Below are positions 28,887-38,610 of a DNA stretch of 64,000 bases, piece by piece. Within the stretch, counting starts at the first letter, position 1. Every line of letters starts with the position of its first letter. Below the pieces are notes generated by a model. The model did not search any database, was not told the origin of the DNA, and saw only the letters and a program-made list of their open reading frames with translations. Source of the stretch: an uncultured Alphaproteobacteria bacterium (GTDB taxonomy: Bacteria > Pseudomonadota > Alphaproteobacteria > RF32 > CAG-239); contig CALXZJ010000003.1 of the NCBI GenBank assembly GCA_944393235.1, forward strand, positions 1-64,000, in the 5' to 3' direction. The position numbers and the translations under genes are program-made.

Positions 28887-28923
28887 AAAAAAATCCCGTA
28901 TAGTTGTTTAACGGGATTTTTTT
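28887..28923 (+). terminator. rho-independent terminator after the xre gene
   Basis: Stem AAAAATCCCGT / ACGGGATTTTT with an 11-base loop and a T run ending at 28923. The T run touches the ATG at 28924, which argues against that codon being the trmB start. Confidence 0.88.
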
Positions 28924-28944
28924 ATGCAGCAGAGAGAAGTTTTA

Positions 28945-29670
28945 ATGTGTCAGATGAATGTGCCAAAATTTTTCGGAAGAAGAAAAGGACGGGTTTTGCA
29001 TAAGACTAAAAGCGTATTGTTGGCAAGGTTTTTGCCGAAAATTAAAATCGGGTTAAATACGTTTTTTGATAAGAAAAGTTTGTTTGGGAAGCCGGTTCAA
29101 AAAGTATGTTTAGAAATAGGGTTCGGCGATGGGGCGCATTTGGCAGGCTTGTCTTACAAACAACCTGATATCGGCTTTATTGGGGTTGAGGTTTTTCAAA
29201 ACGGGGTGGCAAATTTGTTGAATTTGTTGACCGGTGTGAAAGAAGGTAATCATATTCCGGAAGATATTTGCCTTTTACCAGAACGAGAAGATAATGTCAG
29301 AGTTTTTGATGACGATGTTCGTTTGTTGTTTCCACAAATTCCGGATGGCTTTATAGACAAGGTTTATTTGTTGTTTCCTGATCCATGGCCGAAAAAAAAG
29401 CATGCCGCGCGGCGCTTTATCAATCCGGGAAATTTAAAAGAATTGGCGCGGATTATTTCTCCCGGCGGGGTGCTGCAGATAGCGACTGATCATAAAATAT
29501 ATAAGTCATGGGTGTTGCACACGATGCACGATAATCCGGATTTTAAGTGGATGGCAAAAACATCAAACGATTGGCGTTATCCGCCGGCGGACTGGGTTGA
29601 AACCAAATATCAAAAAAAAGCCGTACGCGAAGGGCGGAAGCCGGTCTTTTTTGAATATGAGCGGGTTTAA
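28945..29670 (+). CDS. trmB: tRNA (guanine-N7)-methyltransferase TrmB
   Basis: About 241-residue SAM-dependent enzyme making m7G46 in tRNA variable loops. The SAM motif LEIGFGDGAHLAG and the family signature LLFPDPWPKKKHAARRF are present. The ATG at 28945 is preferred because AGAGAAG lies 5 bases upstream; an in-frame ATG at 28924 directly abuts the terminator of the preceding gene. It ends tail-to-tail, overlapping the next convergent gene by 4 bases. Confidence 0.92.
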   Translation: MCQMNVPKFFGRRKGRVLHKTKSVLLARFLPKIKIGLNTFFDKKSLFGKPVQKVCLEIGFGDGAHLAGLSYKQPDIGFIGVEVFQNGVANLLNLLTGVKEGNHIPEDICLLPEREDNVRVFDDDVRLLFPQIPDGFIDKVYLLFPDPWPKKKHAARRFINPGNLKELARIISPGGVLQIATDHKIYKSWVLHTMHDNPDFKWMAKTSNDWRYPPADWVETKYQKKAVREGRKPVFFEYERV

Positions 29671-30116
29671 TATTCCGGATAGGTGGTTATTGTCGGTTGG
29701 ATATTGGGTTCGGTTATGGTTTTGATGTCGTTTAGCGGAAATGACTGCACATCGTATATCCGGTCGCCGCTTTGATAAAGTGTGTTTTGAATTTGGTTTT
29801 GCTCTTCTTGAGGTGTTTCTGAAAAAGGAGCCGGATTTTGTTCAGACGTTTGATTTATGATGTCTGACGGTGTGGTTTGGCTTGGTTTTGTTTCGGGGAC
29901 GGCGGAAAGAGATTGTTGCGATGTTTGAGCGGCAGGTACTGTGTCCGGGACGGTTATAATCGGGTTGCCCAGTGGGTTGGGTGCATCTTCAGGCTGGACG
30001 ACCATAAACTGATTTTCTTTTCCGCCGGCAGTTTCGGCAGCGCCGTAAACAACGGTTGGGGTCTGTGCTTGTGCAGGAAAAATATACAGCAGGAATAAAA
30101 TAAGCGTTCTTACCAT
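29667..30116 (-). CDS. exported Pro/Gln/Thr-rich hypothetical protein
   Basis: About 149-residue protein with a short signal peptide (cleavage after AQA near residue 18). The rest is low-complexity, rich in Pro, Gln, Thr and Asn, with no cysteines or known domain, so probably disordered in the periplasm. The ATG at 30116 has GAGG 7 bases upstream; the ATG 6 bases earlier has the same GAGG too close. Function unknown. Confidence 0.6.
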   Translation of the reverse strand: MVRTLILFLLYIFPAQAQTPTVVYGAAETAGGKENQFMVVQPEDAPNPLGNPIITVPDTVPAAQTSQQSLSAVPETKPSQTTPSDIINQTSEQNPAPFSETPQEEQNQIQNTLYQSGDRIYDVQSFPLNDIKTITEPNIQPTITTYPEY

Positions 30117-30174
30117 CGGCATACCTCATTAATTATGCTTATATAAATATGTTTTGGTTTGATGTTTTAAAGAT

Positions 30175-30468
30175 TTAGGACATGATTTTTATGGTGTCAA
30201 AAATTCCTTTATAATCATTTTTATTGGTTTTCGGTTTGGGAAAATAATTTGGTAAATGTTTGTGCATGTAAGTAATGGTGAACAAACGCACAGAACAGGT
30301 AAAACCGAGTTTGGGATCTTTATTGCTTTCAATAATTTCAAAAAGTCGTTTGCGTTTGATATTTTCACGCCGGCAGATATCATCAACGGCCTCCCATTCG
30401 GGCATAGCCAAACGCATGCTTGTTTTACGATCAAAGACTGAGATAACGCGGTTTGCTAATTTGGTCAT
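30175..30468 (-). CDS. ribbon-helix-helix domain protein (RHH_4 type)
   Basis: 97-residue small DNA-binding candidate. VISVFDRKTSMRLAMPEWEAVDDICRRENIKRKRLFEII matches the alphaproteobacterial RHH_4 pattern (a beta strand with TS(M/L)RL, then two helices). The remainder (SVRLFTITYMHKHL) follows the same family. Ribosome site AAAGGAG precedes the ATG. It is divergent from the S10 operon, separated by 450 bases that contain repeated GACTCAA heptamers, so it could regulate its own gene or the operon leader. Confidence 0.7.
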   Translation of the reverse strand: MTKLANRVISVFDRKTSMRLAMPEWEAVDDICRRENIKRKRLFEIIESNKDPKLGFTCSVRLFTITYMHKHLPNYFPKPKTNKNDYKGIFDTIKIMS

Positions 30469-30513
30469 TTGGATCTCCTTTCTATGAACAGTTGCTTAAT
30501 AAACAAATATATA

Positions 30514-30540
30514 CTTATAGTAGAAACAAGAAATTTGCAA
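30514..30540 (-). promoter_or_regulatory. candidate promoter of the RHH gene
   Basis: On the minus strand TTGCAA (30540-30535) and TATAAG (30519-30514) are separated by 15 bases, upstream of the RHH gene. Short spacing makes it weak, but the hexamers match those of the S10 promoter. Confidence 0.35.
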
Positions 30541-30605
30541 CTATTAATTTATTTTTTTCAGCAACATTTTTAACAAAGTGTGTTTTTATTATATTTTATA
30601 TTTTA

Positions 30606-30666
30606 GACTCAATGGACTCAATAGACTCAAAATGGTTAATGCGAAGAATTGCGAATTGACTCAAAC
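30606..30666. repeat. direct repeats of GACTCAA between RHH gene and S10 operon
   Basis: Three abutting 9-base units GACTCAATG, GACTCAATA and GACTCAAAA (30606-30632) and a fourth GACTCAAAC at 30658-30666, with an inverted GAGTC at 30669. RHH proteins typically bind short tandem or inverted repeats, and an RHH gene is divergently encoded next door, so these may be its operator. This is inference from arrangement only. Confidence 0.6.
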
Positions 30667-30725
30667 AGAGTCAGGCTAACGGCTGGCGGTGTTAACTTTT
30701 TTTTGATTTTTTGTGCATTTTTTGC

Positions 30726-30754
30726 TTGCAAAGTTTGTTTTGCTATGTTATAAG
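30726..30754 (+). promoter_or_regulatory. S10 operon promoter
   Basis: TTGCAA (30726-30731), a 17-base spacer and TATAAG (30749-30754). It lies directly before a hairpin and a boxA sequence, giving an rRNA-like leader of about 165 bases ahead of rpsJ. The remainder of the leader (30790-30920) shows no other feature I can name. Confidence 0.65.
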
Positions 30755-30787
30755 CCCCTCACAACGTTTGTTCGGGGTCTTTAACAA
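30755..30787 (+). promoter_or_regulatory. hairpin plus boxA antitermination element in the S10 leader
   Basis: Immediately after the promoter comes a small hairpin (CCCC 30755-30758 with GGGG 30774-30777, inner ACAA/TTGT pair), then GGGTCTTTAACA (30775-30786), which matches the E. coli rrn boxA TGCTCTTTAACA at 10 of 12 positions. In rRNA operons boxA RNA binds NusB with NusE. NusE is ribosomal protein S10, the product of the first gene here, so the leader could both promote antitermination and allow feedback. Confidence 0.65.
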
Positions 30788-30921
30788 ACCTCGGTGATGT
30801 TAAATATAAAATATAGGGCAAAGCGTTGCTATAGAACGATTTGTCAGTGTTTTAACAAGTTAAATGGCAGGGTTCCGTTAAGGTGGCTTTTGCCGTTTAG
30901 TTATAGGGAATAATAAAAACT

Positions 30922-31233
30922 ATGATGGAAACCCAAAATATAAGAATCCGCCTTAAGGCTTTTGACCATCGTTTGCTTGATCTTTCTACTAAAGAAATCG
31001 TGCATACAGCCAAAAGAACGGGCGCAAATGTCAGAGGACCTATTCCTCTGCCGACCAGAATTGAAAAGTTTACGGTGAACCGTTCGCCGCATGTTGATAA
31101 AAAGTCGCGCGAACAATTTGAGATCCGTACTCATAAGAGACTTCTGGATATTGTAGATCCGACACCGCAGACGGTTGACGCTTTGATGAAGCTTGATTTG
31201 GCTGCCGGCGTGAATGTTGAGATTAAGTTGTAA
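30922..31233 (+). CDS. rpsJ: 30S ribosomal protein S10 (NusE)
   Basis: 103 residues, usual length. [32 protein letters not shown] and [21 protein letters not shown] are the family signature. Component of the 30S head and, as NusE, of transcription antitermination complexes. First gene of the S10 operon; two ATGs in tandem at the start. Confidence 0.97.
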   Translation: MMETQNIRIRLKAFDHRLLDLSTKEIVHTAKRTGANVRGPIPLPTRIEKFTVNRSPHVDKKSREQFEIRTHKRLLDIVDPTPQTVDALMKLDLAAGVNVEIKL

Positions 31234-31300
31234 TAATAAATTTTAATGTTGGCGTTTTGAAATATGAGGCGTCAACCAATTAGAAAAGGAAAAAATAATA

Positions 31301-32029
31301 ATGCGTACAGGTCTGATCGCAAAAAAATTGGGAATGTCCCGCATTTTTGAGGCAAACGGCGTTCATGTTCCGGTTACGGTTTTAAGCGTAGACGGGCTTA
31401 AAGTTGTTGCTGTTAAAACTGTCGAAAAGGATGGATATACTGCCGTTCAATTAGGAACCGGCGCCATTAAGGCTAAAAACGTATCCAAACCGATGAAAGG
31501 ACATTTCGCAAAAGCTAATGTTGAACCGAAAAAGAAGTTGGGTGAGTTCAGAGTTTCTGAAGATTGCCTGCTTTCGGTCGGGAACGAATTGTCGGTTGAA
31601 CATTTTGTTCCGGGACAGTATGTCGATGTTTGTGCAACCTCAATCGGTAAAGGTTTTGCCGGTGTTATGAAACGCCACAATTTTGCCGGTTTGGAAGCTA
31701 CGCACGGCGTTTCGATTTCGCACCGTTCACATGGTTCTACCGGTCAAAGACAAGATCCGGGTAAAGTGTTTAAAGGCAAAAAAATGGCTGGTCACATGGG
31801 TGCTGAGCGGGTAACTGTTCAAAACCTCAAAGTTGTTGCCATTGATGCTGCCAGAGGCTTGATTATGGTTAAGGGCGCTGTTCCGGGGTGTGAAAACACT
31901 TGGGTTCGGGTTACAGATGCCGTTAAAAAAACAGCCAATGTCCAGCTGCCGATGCCGGCCGGATTGAAAAAAGTTGATGAACCTGTTGCAGTTAAAGCCG
32001 AAGAAGCAGCTCCGGCTGAGAATGCATAA
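31301..32029 (+). CDS. rplC: 50S ribosomal protein L3
   Basis: 242 residues, about 30 longer than the E. coli protein because of an Ala/Glu/Val-rich acidic tail after LPMPAGL. The core motif [49 protein letters not shown] is intact, including the Gln region methylated by PrmB. Peptidyl-transferase-proximal 50S assembly protein. Follows rpsJ after 67 bases. Confidence 0.97.
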   Translation: MRTGLIAKKLGMSRIFEANGVHVPVTVLSVDGLKVVAVKTVEKDGYTAVQLGTGAIKAKNVSKPMKGHFAKANVEPKKKLGEFRVSEDCLLSVGNELSVEHFVPGQYVDVCATSIGKGFAGVMKRHNFAGLEATHGVSISHRSHGSTGQRQDPGKVFKGKKMAGHMGAERVTVQNLKVVAIDAARGLIMVKGAVPGCENTWVRVTDAVKKTANVQLPMPAGLKKVDEPVAVKAEEAAPAENA

Positions 32030-32049
32030 GATTGTAAGGATTGAAAATT

Positions 32050-32670
32050 ATGAAACAGGACATCTTAAATTTAGATAACAAAAATGTCGGTACGATTGAA
32101 CTTGACGACTCGATTTTCGGGCTTGAAGTCCGTGCTGATATTTTACACCGTGTTGTTGTTTGGCAACTCGCCCGCCAGCAGGCTGGTACCCACCAGACCA
32201 AAGGCCGTTCTGATGTTGCTTTGACACCTGCAAAGCCGTTTAAGCAGAAAGGCAGCGGCAATGCACGTCAAGGTTCTCGTAAAGGGACTCAGTTCCGTAA
32301 AGGCGGTATCGTGTTTGGTCCGGTTGTCCGTGATCATTCGCACGATTTGACCAAAAAATTCAGAAAACTCGGTTTGAAGACGGCTCTCTCCGCGAAAGCC
32401 AAAGAGGGCAATCTTGTTATTATTGATCAAGCAAAGTTGTCAGCGCCGAAAACAAAAGATTTGCAAGCCAAGTTGGATGTTTGCGGTTTGAAGAACTGCT
32501 TGTTTATTGATGGCAAGGAAGTGGATGTAAACTTTGCGTTGGCCAGCCGTAATATCGCAGGCGTTGACGTTCTGCCGACAATCGGGGCTAACGTATATGA
32601 CATCTTGAGAAGGGACAAACTGGTATTGACCAAAGATGCGGTTGAATGCTTGAAGGAGAGATTGAAATGA
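32050..32670 (+). CDS. rplD: 50S ribosomal protein L4
   Basis: 206 residues. The extended loop that lines the exit tunnel is recognisable ([22 protein letters not shown]). The ATG at 32050 is 9 bases after AAGGA and is preferred to a TTG at 32041. In E. coli L4 also represses its own operon; no such leader structure was identified here. The stop overlaps rplW (ATGA). Confidence 0.96.
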   Translation: MKQDILNLDNKNVGTIELDDSIFGLEVRADILHRVVVWQLARQQAGTHQTKGRSDVALTPAKPFKQKGSGNARQGSRKGTQFRKGGIVFGPVVRDHSHDLTKKFRKLGLKTALSAKAKEGNLVIIDQAKLSAPKTKDLQAKLDVCGLKNCLFIDGKEVDVNFALASRNIAGVDVLPTIGANVYDILRRDKLVLTKDAVECLKERLK

Positions 32671-32987
32671 TAAAAAATCTTAAAAAATCAAACAATGTTA
32701 CCGCTAAAATGTACGATACATTGGTTCGTCCGGTAATTACCGAAAAATCTATGGTTTCATCGGAAGCCGGCAAAGTTACCTTTATGGTTCCGTTGTCAGC
32801 AACTAAAGATGAGGTTAAGGCCGCCGTTGAAACAATTTTCAACGTTAAGGTAAATAAGGTAAATACCATTCGTCAGTTCGGCAAGGTAAAAGTATTCCGC
32901 GGCCGTCAGGGTGTGCGCTCTGACTATAAAAAAGCCGTTGTGACGCTTGCCGAGGGTCAAAACATTGATGTTACAACAGGAATTTAG
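32667..32987 (+). CDS. rplW: 50S ribosomal protein L23
   Basis: 106 residues. [22 protein letters not shown] and the basic loop [22 protein letters not shown] are typical. Sits at the tunnel exit and docks SRP and trigger factor. The ATG at 32667 overlaps the rplD stop by 4 bases; a longer frame from 32646 lies inside rplD. Confidence 0.96.
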   Translation: MIKNLKKSNNVTAKMYDTLVRPVITEKSMVSSEAGKVTFMVPLSATKDEVKAAVETIFNVKVNKVNTIRQFGKVKVFRGRQGVRSDYKKAVVTLAEGQNIDVTTGI

Positions 32988-32989
32988 TC

Positions 32990-33823
32990 ATGGCTTTAAA
33001 AACATTTAAGCCCACATCTCCGGGGCTTCGTCAGCTGATTATTGTTGACAGAAGCGAATTGTACAAAGGTGCACCGGAAAAAACATTGACAGTCGGTTTG
33101 ACCAAAACCGGTGGGCGTGATAATTTTGGACATGTTACAAGTCGGAGAATCGGCGGCGGACATAAACGCAAGCTGAGAGTTATCGACTTCAAACGCAATA
33201 AATTTGATTGTGAGGCAACAGTCGAACGGATTGAATATGACCCGAACCGCACATCTTTCATTGCTTTGATTAAGTATGAAGATGGTACGTTGGCTTATAT
33301 TTTGGCTCCGCAAAGATTGAAAGCCGGTGATAAAGTTATCGCTTCGGCTAAAGCTGATATCAAACCCGGCAATGCGATGCCTTTGAAGAGCATGCCGGTT
33401 GGTACGATTGTCCACAATGTTGAGTTAAAGGCTGGTAAAGGTGGTCAGTTGGCTCGCTCAGCCGGCTGCTATGCTCAAGTTGTCGGTAAAGATGCCGGTT
33501 ATGCCCAATTAAAATTGAGCTCCGGTGAATTGAGAATCGTTCGTGAAGAATGTCTGGCAACGGTTGGTGCCGTTTCTAATCCGGACAATCAAAACAAGTC
33601 GCTTGGCAAAGCTGGTCGTTCCCGCTGGATGGGTATCAGACCGGTTGTCCGCGGTGTTGCGATGAACCCGGTCGACCACCCGCATGGTGGTGGTGAGGGC
33701 AGAACTTCCGGCGGCCGTCATCCGGTTACGCCGTGGGGTAAGCCGACCAAAGGCGCTAAGACTCGTTCTAACAAGAAGACGGATCGCTTTATTATGAGAT
33801 CACGTCATGATAACAAGAAATAA
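32990..33823 (+). CDS. rplB: 50S ribosomal protein L2
   Basis: 277 residues, standard length. The peptidyl-transferase-associated loop [18 protein letters not shown] (His near 229) and GRNNFGH-like [20 protein letters not shown] motif are intact. Essential 23S-binding protein needed for subunit joining. Confidence 0.97.
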   Translation: MALKTFKPTSPGLRQLIIVDRSELYKGAPEKTLTVGLTKTGGRDNFGHVTSRRIGGGHKRKLRVIDFKRNKFDCEATVERIEYDPNRTSFIALIKYEDGTLAYILAPQRLKAGDKVIASAKADIKPGNAMPLKSMPVGTIVHNVELKAGKGGQLARSAGCYAQVVGKDAGYAQLKLSSGELRIVREECLATVGAVSNPDNQNKSLGKAGRSRWMGIRPVVRGVAMNPVDHPHGGGEGRTSGGRHPVTPWGKPTKGAKTRSNKKTDRFIMRSRHDNKK

Positions 33824-33838
33824 TAAGGAGAAAAACTA

Positions 33839-34117
33839 ATGACACGTTCCGTTTGGAAAGGACCTTTTGTTGATGGTTATCTTCTTAAGAAAGCTGATGC
33901 TGCCAGAGCTTCAGGACGTAATGAAGTGATTAAAATTTGGTCACGTCGTTCCACGATGTTGCCGCAGTTCGTCGGTTTAACTTTCGGCGTTCACAATGGT
34001 CACAAATTTATCCCGGTTTTAGTTACCGAAGATATGGTTGGCCACAAGTTCGGTGAATTTGCACCGACCCGTACTTTTTACGGGCACGCCGCAGACAAGA
34101 CAGCGAAGAGAGGTTAA
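33839..34117 (+). CDS. rpsS: 30S ribosomal protein S19
   Basis: 92 residues; [39 protein letters not shown] and [11 protein letters not shown] are diagnostic. Head protein of the 30S subunit near the A site. AAGGAG ribosome site 7 bases before the ATG; rplV starts 2 bases after its stop. Confidence 0.97.
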   Translation: MTRSVWKGPFVDGYLLKKADAARASGRNEVIKIWSRRSTMLPQFVGLTFGVHNGHKFIPVLVTEDMVGHKFGEFAPTRTFYGHAADKTAKRG

Positions 34118-34119
34118 TT

Positions 34120-34494
34120 ATGGGAAAAACTAAAGATGCAAGAAGAGTAGCTCAAAATCAGGCGATGGCCGTTTGCCGCTCTATCCGCACCAGCCCGCGT
34201 AAACTGAACTTGGTTGCCCAGTCTATCCGCGGTCTGTCGGCTGAAAAAGCTGTCGCAGAGCTCTCTTTCTCAAAGAAGAGAATCGCTAAAGTTGCATTGG
34301 GGTTGCTGCAATCAGCCATTGCCAATGCTGAAAACAACCACAACCTGAATATTGACAAGCTCGTTGTCAGCGAGGCTTTTGTCGGTAAAGGTTTAGTTAT
34401 GAAACGTATGCATGCACGCGGTCGCGGACGCGGAGCTCGGGTGTTAAAGCCGTTCTCCAGCCTGACTGTCGTTGTTACCGAGCGTGGGGAGTAA
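34120..34494 (+). CDS. rplV: 50S ribosomal protein L22
   Basis: 124 residues. [20 protein letters not shown] and the beta-hairpin end [26 protein letters not shown], which reaches into the exit tunnel, are clear. Confidence 0.97.
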   Translation: MGKTKDARRVAQNQAMAVCRSIRTSPRKLNLVAQSIRGLSAEKAVAELSFSKKRIAKVALGLLQSAIANAENNHNLNIDKLVVSEAFVGKGLVMKRMHARGRGRGARVLKPFSSLTVVVTERGE

Positions 34495-34499
34495 AAGAG

Positions 34500-35171
34500 A
34501 TGGGACAGAAAGTAAATCCTACCAGTCTTCGTTTGGGCGTTAATCGCACTTGGGACTCTCGTTGGTATGCTGATGATGACAAGTTTACCGACTATCTCCA
34601 CGAAGATTTGAAAATTAAAGAATTCTTGAAAGAAAAATTGGCTCAAGCAGGTGTTAGCCGTATTGTGATTGAACGTCCGGCTAAGAAAGCCAGAGTTACA
34701 ATTCATTCTGCCAGACCGGGTGTCGTTATCGGCAAAAAAGGTCAGGATATTGAGAATTTAAGAAAAGAAATTCAGAAACTGACATCTTCAGAAGTTCAGT
34801 TGAATATTCTGGAAGTCAGAAAACCTGAGTTGGATGCCAAATTGGTGGCTGATTCGGTTGCCCAACAGTTGGAAAGACGCGTTGCTTTCCGTCGGGCGAT
34901 GAAGCGCGTGATGCAGTCTGCCCTGCGTTTGGGTGCAGAAGGTATCAAAGTTTGCTGCAGTGGTCGTTTGGGCGGTGCTGAAATTGCCCGTACCGAATAT
35001 TACCGTGAAGGCCGCGTGCCTTTGCACACTTTGCGTGCCGACATTGATTATGCTACCTCTACGGCTCATACCACTTATGGCGCTTGCGGCGTTAAAGTGT
35101 GGATCTATAAGGGCGAAATTATGGCTCATGATCCGATGGCTCAGGACAAAAAACTGGCTGAACAGAAATAA
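34500..35171 (+). CDS. rpsC: 30S ribosomal protein S3
   Basis: 223 residues. [24 protein letters not shown] opening, KH domain with [13 protein letters not shown] near residues 77-90, and the C-terminal [26 protein letters not shown]. Part of the mRNA entry site. Confidence 0.97.
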   Translation: MGQKVNPTSLRLGVNRTWDSRWYADDDKFTDYLHEDLKIKEFLKEKLAQAGVSRIVIERPAKKARVTIHSARPGVVIGKKGQDIENLRKEIQKLTSSEVQLNILEVRKPELDAKLVADSVAQQLERRVAFRRAMKRVMQSALRLGAEGIKVCCSGRLGGAEIARTEYYREGRVPLHTLRADIDYATSTAHTTYGACGVKVWIYKGEIMAHDPMAQDKKLAEQK

Positions 35172-35191
35172 GATAGCGAGGTTAGAATAAG

Positions 35192-35620
35192 ATGTTAAGT
35201 CCAAAACGTATGAAGTTCCGCAAACAGCATAAAGGCCGCATTCACGGCTTGGCCAAAGGCGGATCAACATTGAGTTTCGGTACATACGGCCTGAAGGCTT
35301 TGTCTCCGGAACGCGTTACGGCGCGCCAAATTGAGGCAGCTCGTCGCGCGATTACCCGTGAGATGAAGAGAGCCGGCCGCTTATGGATCAGAATTTTCCC
35401 TGATGTTCCGGTGTCGGATAAGCCGGCCGAGGTTCGTATGGGTAAAGGTAAAGGTGCTGTTGAATTCTGGGTTGCAAGAGTAAAACCGGGTCGCATTATG
35501 TTTGAGGCGGAAGGTATTGATGAAGAAACCGCTCGCAGAGCATTTGCCCTTGGTGCTGCAAAATTGCCGGTCAAAAGCAAATTTGTTCAGCGCTTGAATT
35601 CGGATAGAGGAGAAGCATAA
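35192..35620 (+). CDS. rplP: 50S ribosomal protein L16
   Basis: 142 residues. [16 protein letters not shown] start, [24 protein letters not shown] and the central [17 protein letters not shown]-like loop are present. Organises the A site and the L7/L12 stalk base. The stop codon shares its final base with the ATG of rpmC. Confidence 0.97.
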   Translation: MLSPKRMKFRKQHKGRIHGLAKGGSTLSFGTYGLKALSPERVTARQIEAARRAITREMKRAGRLWIRIFPDVPVSDKPAEVRMGKGKGAVEFWVARVKPGRIMFEAEGIDEETARRAFALGAAKLPVKSKFVQRLNSDRGEA

Positions 35621-35817
35621 TGGTTAAAACAAAAGATTTGCGTGCTATGACGATTGATGAGTTGGAAGCTAAACTGACCGAAAATAAAAAGGAACAGTTT
35701 AACTTACGTATTCAACAATCTACGGGGCAATTGACCAATACGGCTCAAATCCGTAAAGTCCGCCGCGAAATAGCCAGAATCAACACGCTCTTAGATGAGC
35801 GCAAGAAGAATAGTTAG
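35620..35817 (+). CDS. rpmC: 50S ribosomal protein L29
   Basis: 65 residues, two-helix protein: [32 protein letters not shown] and the [19 protein letters not shown] helix are typical. Surface protein next to L23 at the tunnel exit. Confidence 0.96.
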   Translation: MVKTKDLRAMTIDELEAKLTENKKEQFNLRIQQSTGQLTNTAQIRKVRREIARINTLLDERKKNS

Positions 35818-35827
35818 GAGAAAAGAT

Positions 35828-36064
35828 ATGCCTAAAAGAATTCTTCAAGGTGTTGTTGTTAGCGATAAACAGGATAAAACCGTCGTGGTCAGCGTAGAGC
35901 GTCAGGTGATGCATCCTGTTTACAAAAAGTTCGTGAAGAAGAGCAAAAAATATGCCGCTCACGATGAAAATAACCAGTTCAAAGTCGGTGATAAGGTTTC
36001 GATTATTGAATCTAAGCCTTATTCAAAGACGAAAACTTGGACTGTATTAGTTGATAACGCCTAG
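35828..36064 (+). CDS. rpsQ: 30S ribosomal protein S17
   Basis: 78 residues, OB fold. [40 protein letters not shown] is diagnostic. The ATG at 35828 (AGGAGAAAAG upstream) is used; a frame from 35795 overlaps rpmC and adds an unrelated basic stretch. Confidence 0.96.
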   Translation: MPKRILQGVVVSDKQDKTVVVSVERQVMHPVYKKFVKKSKKYAAHDENNQFKVGDKVSIIESKPYSKTKTWTVLVDNA

Positions 36065-36082
36065 AAAAGAAGGAATTAGAAA

Positions 36083-36451
36083 ATGATACAGATGCAAACC
36101 AACCTAGATGTTGCAGATAATTCTGGAGCACGTCAGGTGCAGTGCATTAAAGTTCTTGGCGGGTCCAAGAGAATGCATGCTTCCGTAGGTGATGTTATTG
36201 TTGTTTCAATTAAGGATGCGATGCCCAAAGGGCGCGTCAAAAAAGGCGATGTTTGCAAAGCAGTTATTGTCAGAACCGCCAGCGATATTCGCCGCAAAGA
36301 CGGCAGCGTCATCCGTTTTGACAGCAACGCAGCAGTTCTTATCAACAAAGACGGCGAGCCGATTGGTACTCGTATCTTCGGCCCTGTCACCAGAGAGCTG
36401 CGCGCAAAGAAATTTATGAAAATCATTTCATTAGCACCGGAGGTATTGTAA
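36083..36451 (+). CDS. rplN: 50S ribosomal protein L14
   Basis: 122 residues. [27 protein letters not shown] is the canonical start; [28 protein letters not shown] the canonical end. Contacts the 30S subunit in intersubunit bridges. The stop overlaps the rplX ATG by one base. Confidence 0.97.
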   Translation: MIQMQTNLDVADNSGARQVQCIKVLGGSKRMHASVGDVIVVSIKDAMPKGRVKKGDVCKAVIVRTASDIRRKDGSVIRFDSNAAVLINKDGEPIGTRIFGPVTRELRAKKFMKIISLAPEVL

Positions 36452-36765
36452 TGCCTAAAATGAAAATTAAAAAAGGTGATAAAGTTATTATCTTGTCAGG
36501 TGATGACAAAGGTAAAACCGGCGAAGTTTTGAAAGCGATGCCCAAAGAGAGCAAGGTGGTTGTTCAAGGTGTCAATTTGGTTAAAAGACACACCAAGCCC
36601 AGCCAGACCACTCCCGGCGGAATTGTGACCAAAGAAGCCGCTATTCACGTTTCAAACGTCGCGATTGTAACTTCGGACGGGAAAGCTTCCCGCATTGGTT
36701 ACAAGGATGACAAAGGGACTAAAGTGCGTGTTGCACGTAAATCCGGTGAAGTAATCGATAAATAG
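36451..36765 (+). CDS. rplX: 50S ribosomal protein L24
   Basis: 104 residues with an N-terminal KOW motif ([20 protein letters not shown]) and the [15 protein letters not shown] stretch. Assembly-initiator protein of the 50S subunit. Confidence 0.97.
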   Translation: MPKMKIKKGDKVIILSGDDKGKTGEVLKAMPKESKVVVQGVNLVKRHTKPSQTTPGGIVTKEAAIHVSNVAIVTSDGKASRIGYKDDKGTKVRVARKSGEVIDK

Positions 36766-36776
36766 GAGAAAATTTT

Positions 36777-37316
36777 ATGACAAACTTTGAAAAACTTTAC
36801 AATGAAGTCATAAAGAAATCTCTTGTGGAAAAATTCGGTTACAAGAACCCACACGAGATTCCGAAGCTGACGAAAATTGTATTGAACATGGGTATCGGCG
36901 ATGCCGTTACCGATAAGAAAAAGCTCAACAACGCTATGGAAGAGCTGGCTTTGATTGCCGGTCAGAAGCCGGTGATGACGACGGCTCGCAAATCCATTGC
37001 GACATTTAAGTTGAGAGAAGGTATGCCGATTGGCTGCAAAGTGACGTTGCGCTCTACCAGAATGTATGAATTCTTGGAAAGACTGATTAATATGGCTTTG
37101 CCGCGCATCAGAGACTTTCACGGCATATCGGGCAAAAACTTTGACGGCAAAGGCAATTTCGCTTTTGGTATCAAAGAGCAGGTTATTTTCCCGGAAATCA
37201 ACTATGAGAAAGTTGAAGACGTCCGCGGAATGGATATTGTGATCTGCACATCGGCCAAAACAGATGAAGAAGCTAAGTTTTTGCTGACTTCATTTAACCT
37301 GCCTTACAAGAAATAA
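36777..37316 (+). CDS. rplE: 50S ribosomal protein L5
   Basis: 179 residues. [46 protein letters not shown] and [14 protein letters not shown] are family marks. Binds 5S rRNA. Confidence 0.97.
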   Translation: MTNFEKLYNEVIKKSLVEKFGYKNPHEIPKLTKIVLNMGIGDAVTDKKKLNNAMEELALIAGQKPVMTTARKSIATFKLREGMPIGCKVTLRSTRMYEFLERLINMALPRIRDFHGISGKNFDGKGNFAFGIKEQVIFPEINYEKVEDVRGMDIVICTSAKTDEEAKFLLTSFNLPYKK

Positions 37317-37330
37317 GCGGAGATTTTACC

Positions 37331-37636
37331 ATGTCAAAGACAAGTTCAGTATATAGAAACTTGAAAAGAGTAAAGATGGCTGAGAAGTATGCTAATCGCC
37401 GTCAAAAATTAAAAAACGTCGTTATGGACAAGAACGCTTCTCCGGAAGAACGTTTCCAAGCGACTTTGAAATTGGCCGCACTGCCGCGCAACTCTGCCAA
37501 AATCAGAGTGAGAAACCGCTGCAAATTGACCGGTCGTTCACGTAGTTATTACCGGAAGTTCGGTTTGAGCCGTGTGGAACTCAGAAACATGGCCAGCTTC
37601 GGCGAAATTCCGGGTTTGGTAAAATCAAGCTGGTAA
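37331..37636 (+). CDS. rpsN: 30S ribosomal protein S14 (zinc-independent type)
   Basis: 101 residues, the long form without the paired CxxC zinc ribbon; only one cysteine appears in NRCKLTGRSRSYYRKFGLSR. This is the usual proteobacterial form. Assembly and decoding-head protein of the 30S subunit. Confidence 0.97.
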   Translation: MSKTSSVYRNLKRVKMAEKYANRRQKLKNVVMDKNASPEERFQATLKLAALPRNSAKIRVRNRCKLTGRSRSYYRKFGLSRVELRNMASFGEIPGLVKSSW

Positions 37637-37648
37637 GGAGGAGATATT

Positions 37649-38047
37649 ATGTCAATGACTGATCCTTTGGGCGATATGCTCACACGCATTAGAAACGCAC
37701 AAAGAGCGAAGAAAAGTGATGTTGTATCACCGGCCTCTCGCCTGCGTGAAAATGTTTTGGAAGTTCTGAAAAAAGAAGGCTACATTGAAGGTTATGAAAA
37801 ACGCAATGTTAAGCCGGGCATTGATGAACTCGTCATTAAATTAAAGTACCATGAAGGTGCTTCGGTTATAACTGAAATTTACCGCGTTTCGACGCCGGGC
37901 CGCCGCGTTTATTCAAGCGTTAAGGACCTGCCGAGAGTGTATAACGGTTTGGGTATTTCCATTGTTTCCACCCCGCAAGGTGTGATGAGCGACAATGATG
38001 CCCGTAAAGCCAATGTCGGCGGTGAAATTTTGTGTCAGGTATTTTAA
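37649..38047 (+). CDS. rpsH: 30S ribosomal protein S8
   Basis: 132 residues. [16 protein letters not shown] start and [31 protein letters not shown] end. Primary 16S-binding protein and, in E. coli, translational repressor of the spc operon. AAGGAGG ribosome site is unusually strong. Confidence 0.97.
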   Translation: MSMTDPLGDMLTRIRNAQRAKKSDVVSPASRLRENVLEVLKKEGYIEGYEKRNVKPGIDELVIKLKYHEGASVITEIYRVSTPGRRVYSSVKDLPRVYNGLGISIVSTPQGVMSDNDARKANVGGEILCQVF

Positions 38048-38059
38048 GGGAGAAAACGG

Positions 38060-38596
38060 ATGTCAAGAGTAGGTAAATATCCGGTTGTTATCCCGGCTGG
38101 CGTAACGGCTGCTATTGAAGGCAATGTTGTTACGATTAAAGGAAAATTAGGTGAACTTAGCTGCACTTTTGACGACAGCCACATTGCAGCCAAGCTGGAA
38201 GACAATAAAATTGTCGTTTCCCCGCTGTCAAGCAGCCAGACGGCTCGTGCTTTATGGGGAACAACCCGTGCAAACATCAACACTTTAGTGAAAGGTGTGA
38301 GCGAAGGTTTCACTAAAAATTTGGAACTGGTCGGCGTTGGTTACAAAGCCCGTACTGAAGGCAATAAACTTGTTTTGTCTTTGGGCTTTTCGCATGATGT
38401 AAACTTTCCGGCTCCGGAAGGAATTAAGATTTCTTGCGAATCTCCAACCCAGATTAAAATTTTTGGTGTGGATAAACAGCTTGTCGGACAAGTTGCTGCG
38501 GAAATTCGCAAATACAGAAAACCGGAACCTTATAAAGGCAAAGGCGTGAAGTATGAAGGCGAATATGTACGTCGTAAAGAAGGCAAGAAGAAATAA
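38060..38596 (+). CDS. rplF: 50S ribosomal protein L6
   Basis: 178 residues, two tandem L6 folds. [14 protein letters not shown] start and the conserved [21 protein letters not shown] tail. Located near the factor-binding site. Confidence 0.97.
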   Translation: MSRVGKYPVVIPAGVTAAIEGNVVTIKGKLGELSCTFDDSHIAAKLEDNKIVVSPLSSSQTARALWGTTRANINTLVKGVSEGFTKNLELVGVGYKARTEGNKLVLSLGFSHDVNFPAPEGIKISCESPTQIKIFGVDKQLVGQVAAEIRKYRKPEPYKGKGVKYEGEYVRRKEGKKK

Positions 38597-38610
38597 GGGA
38601 TAGGCTTAAG

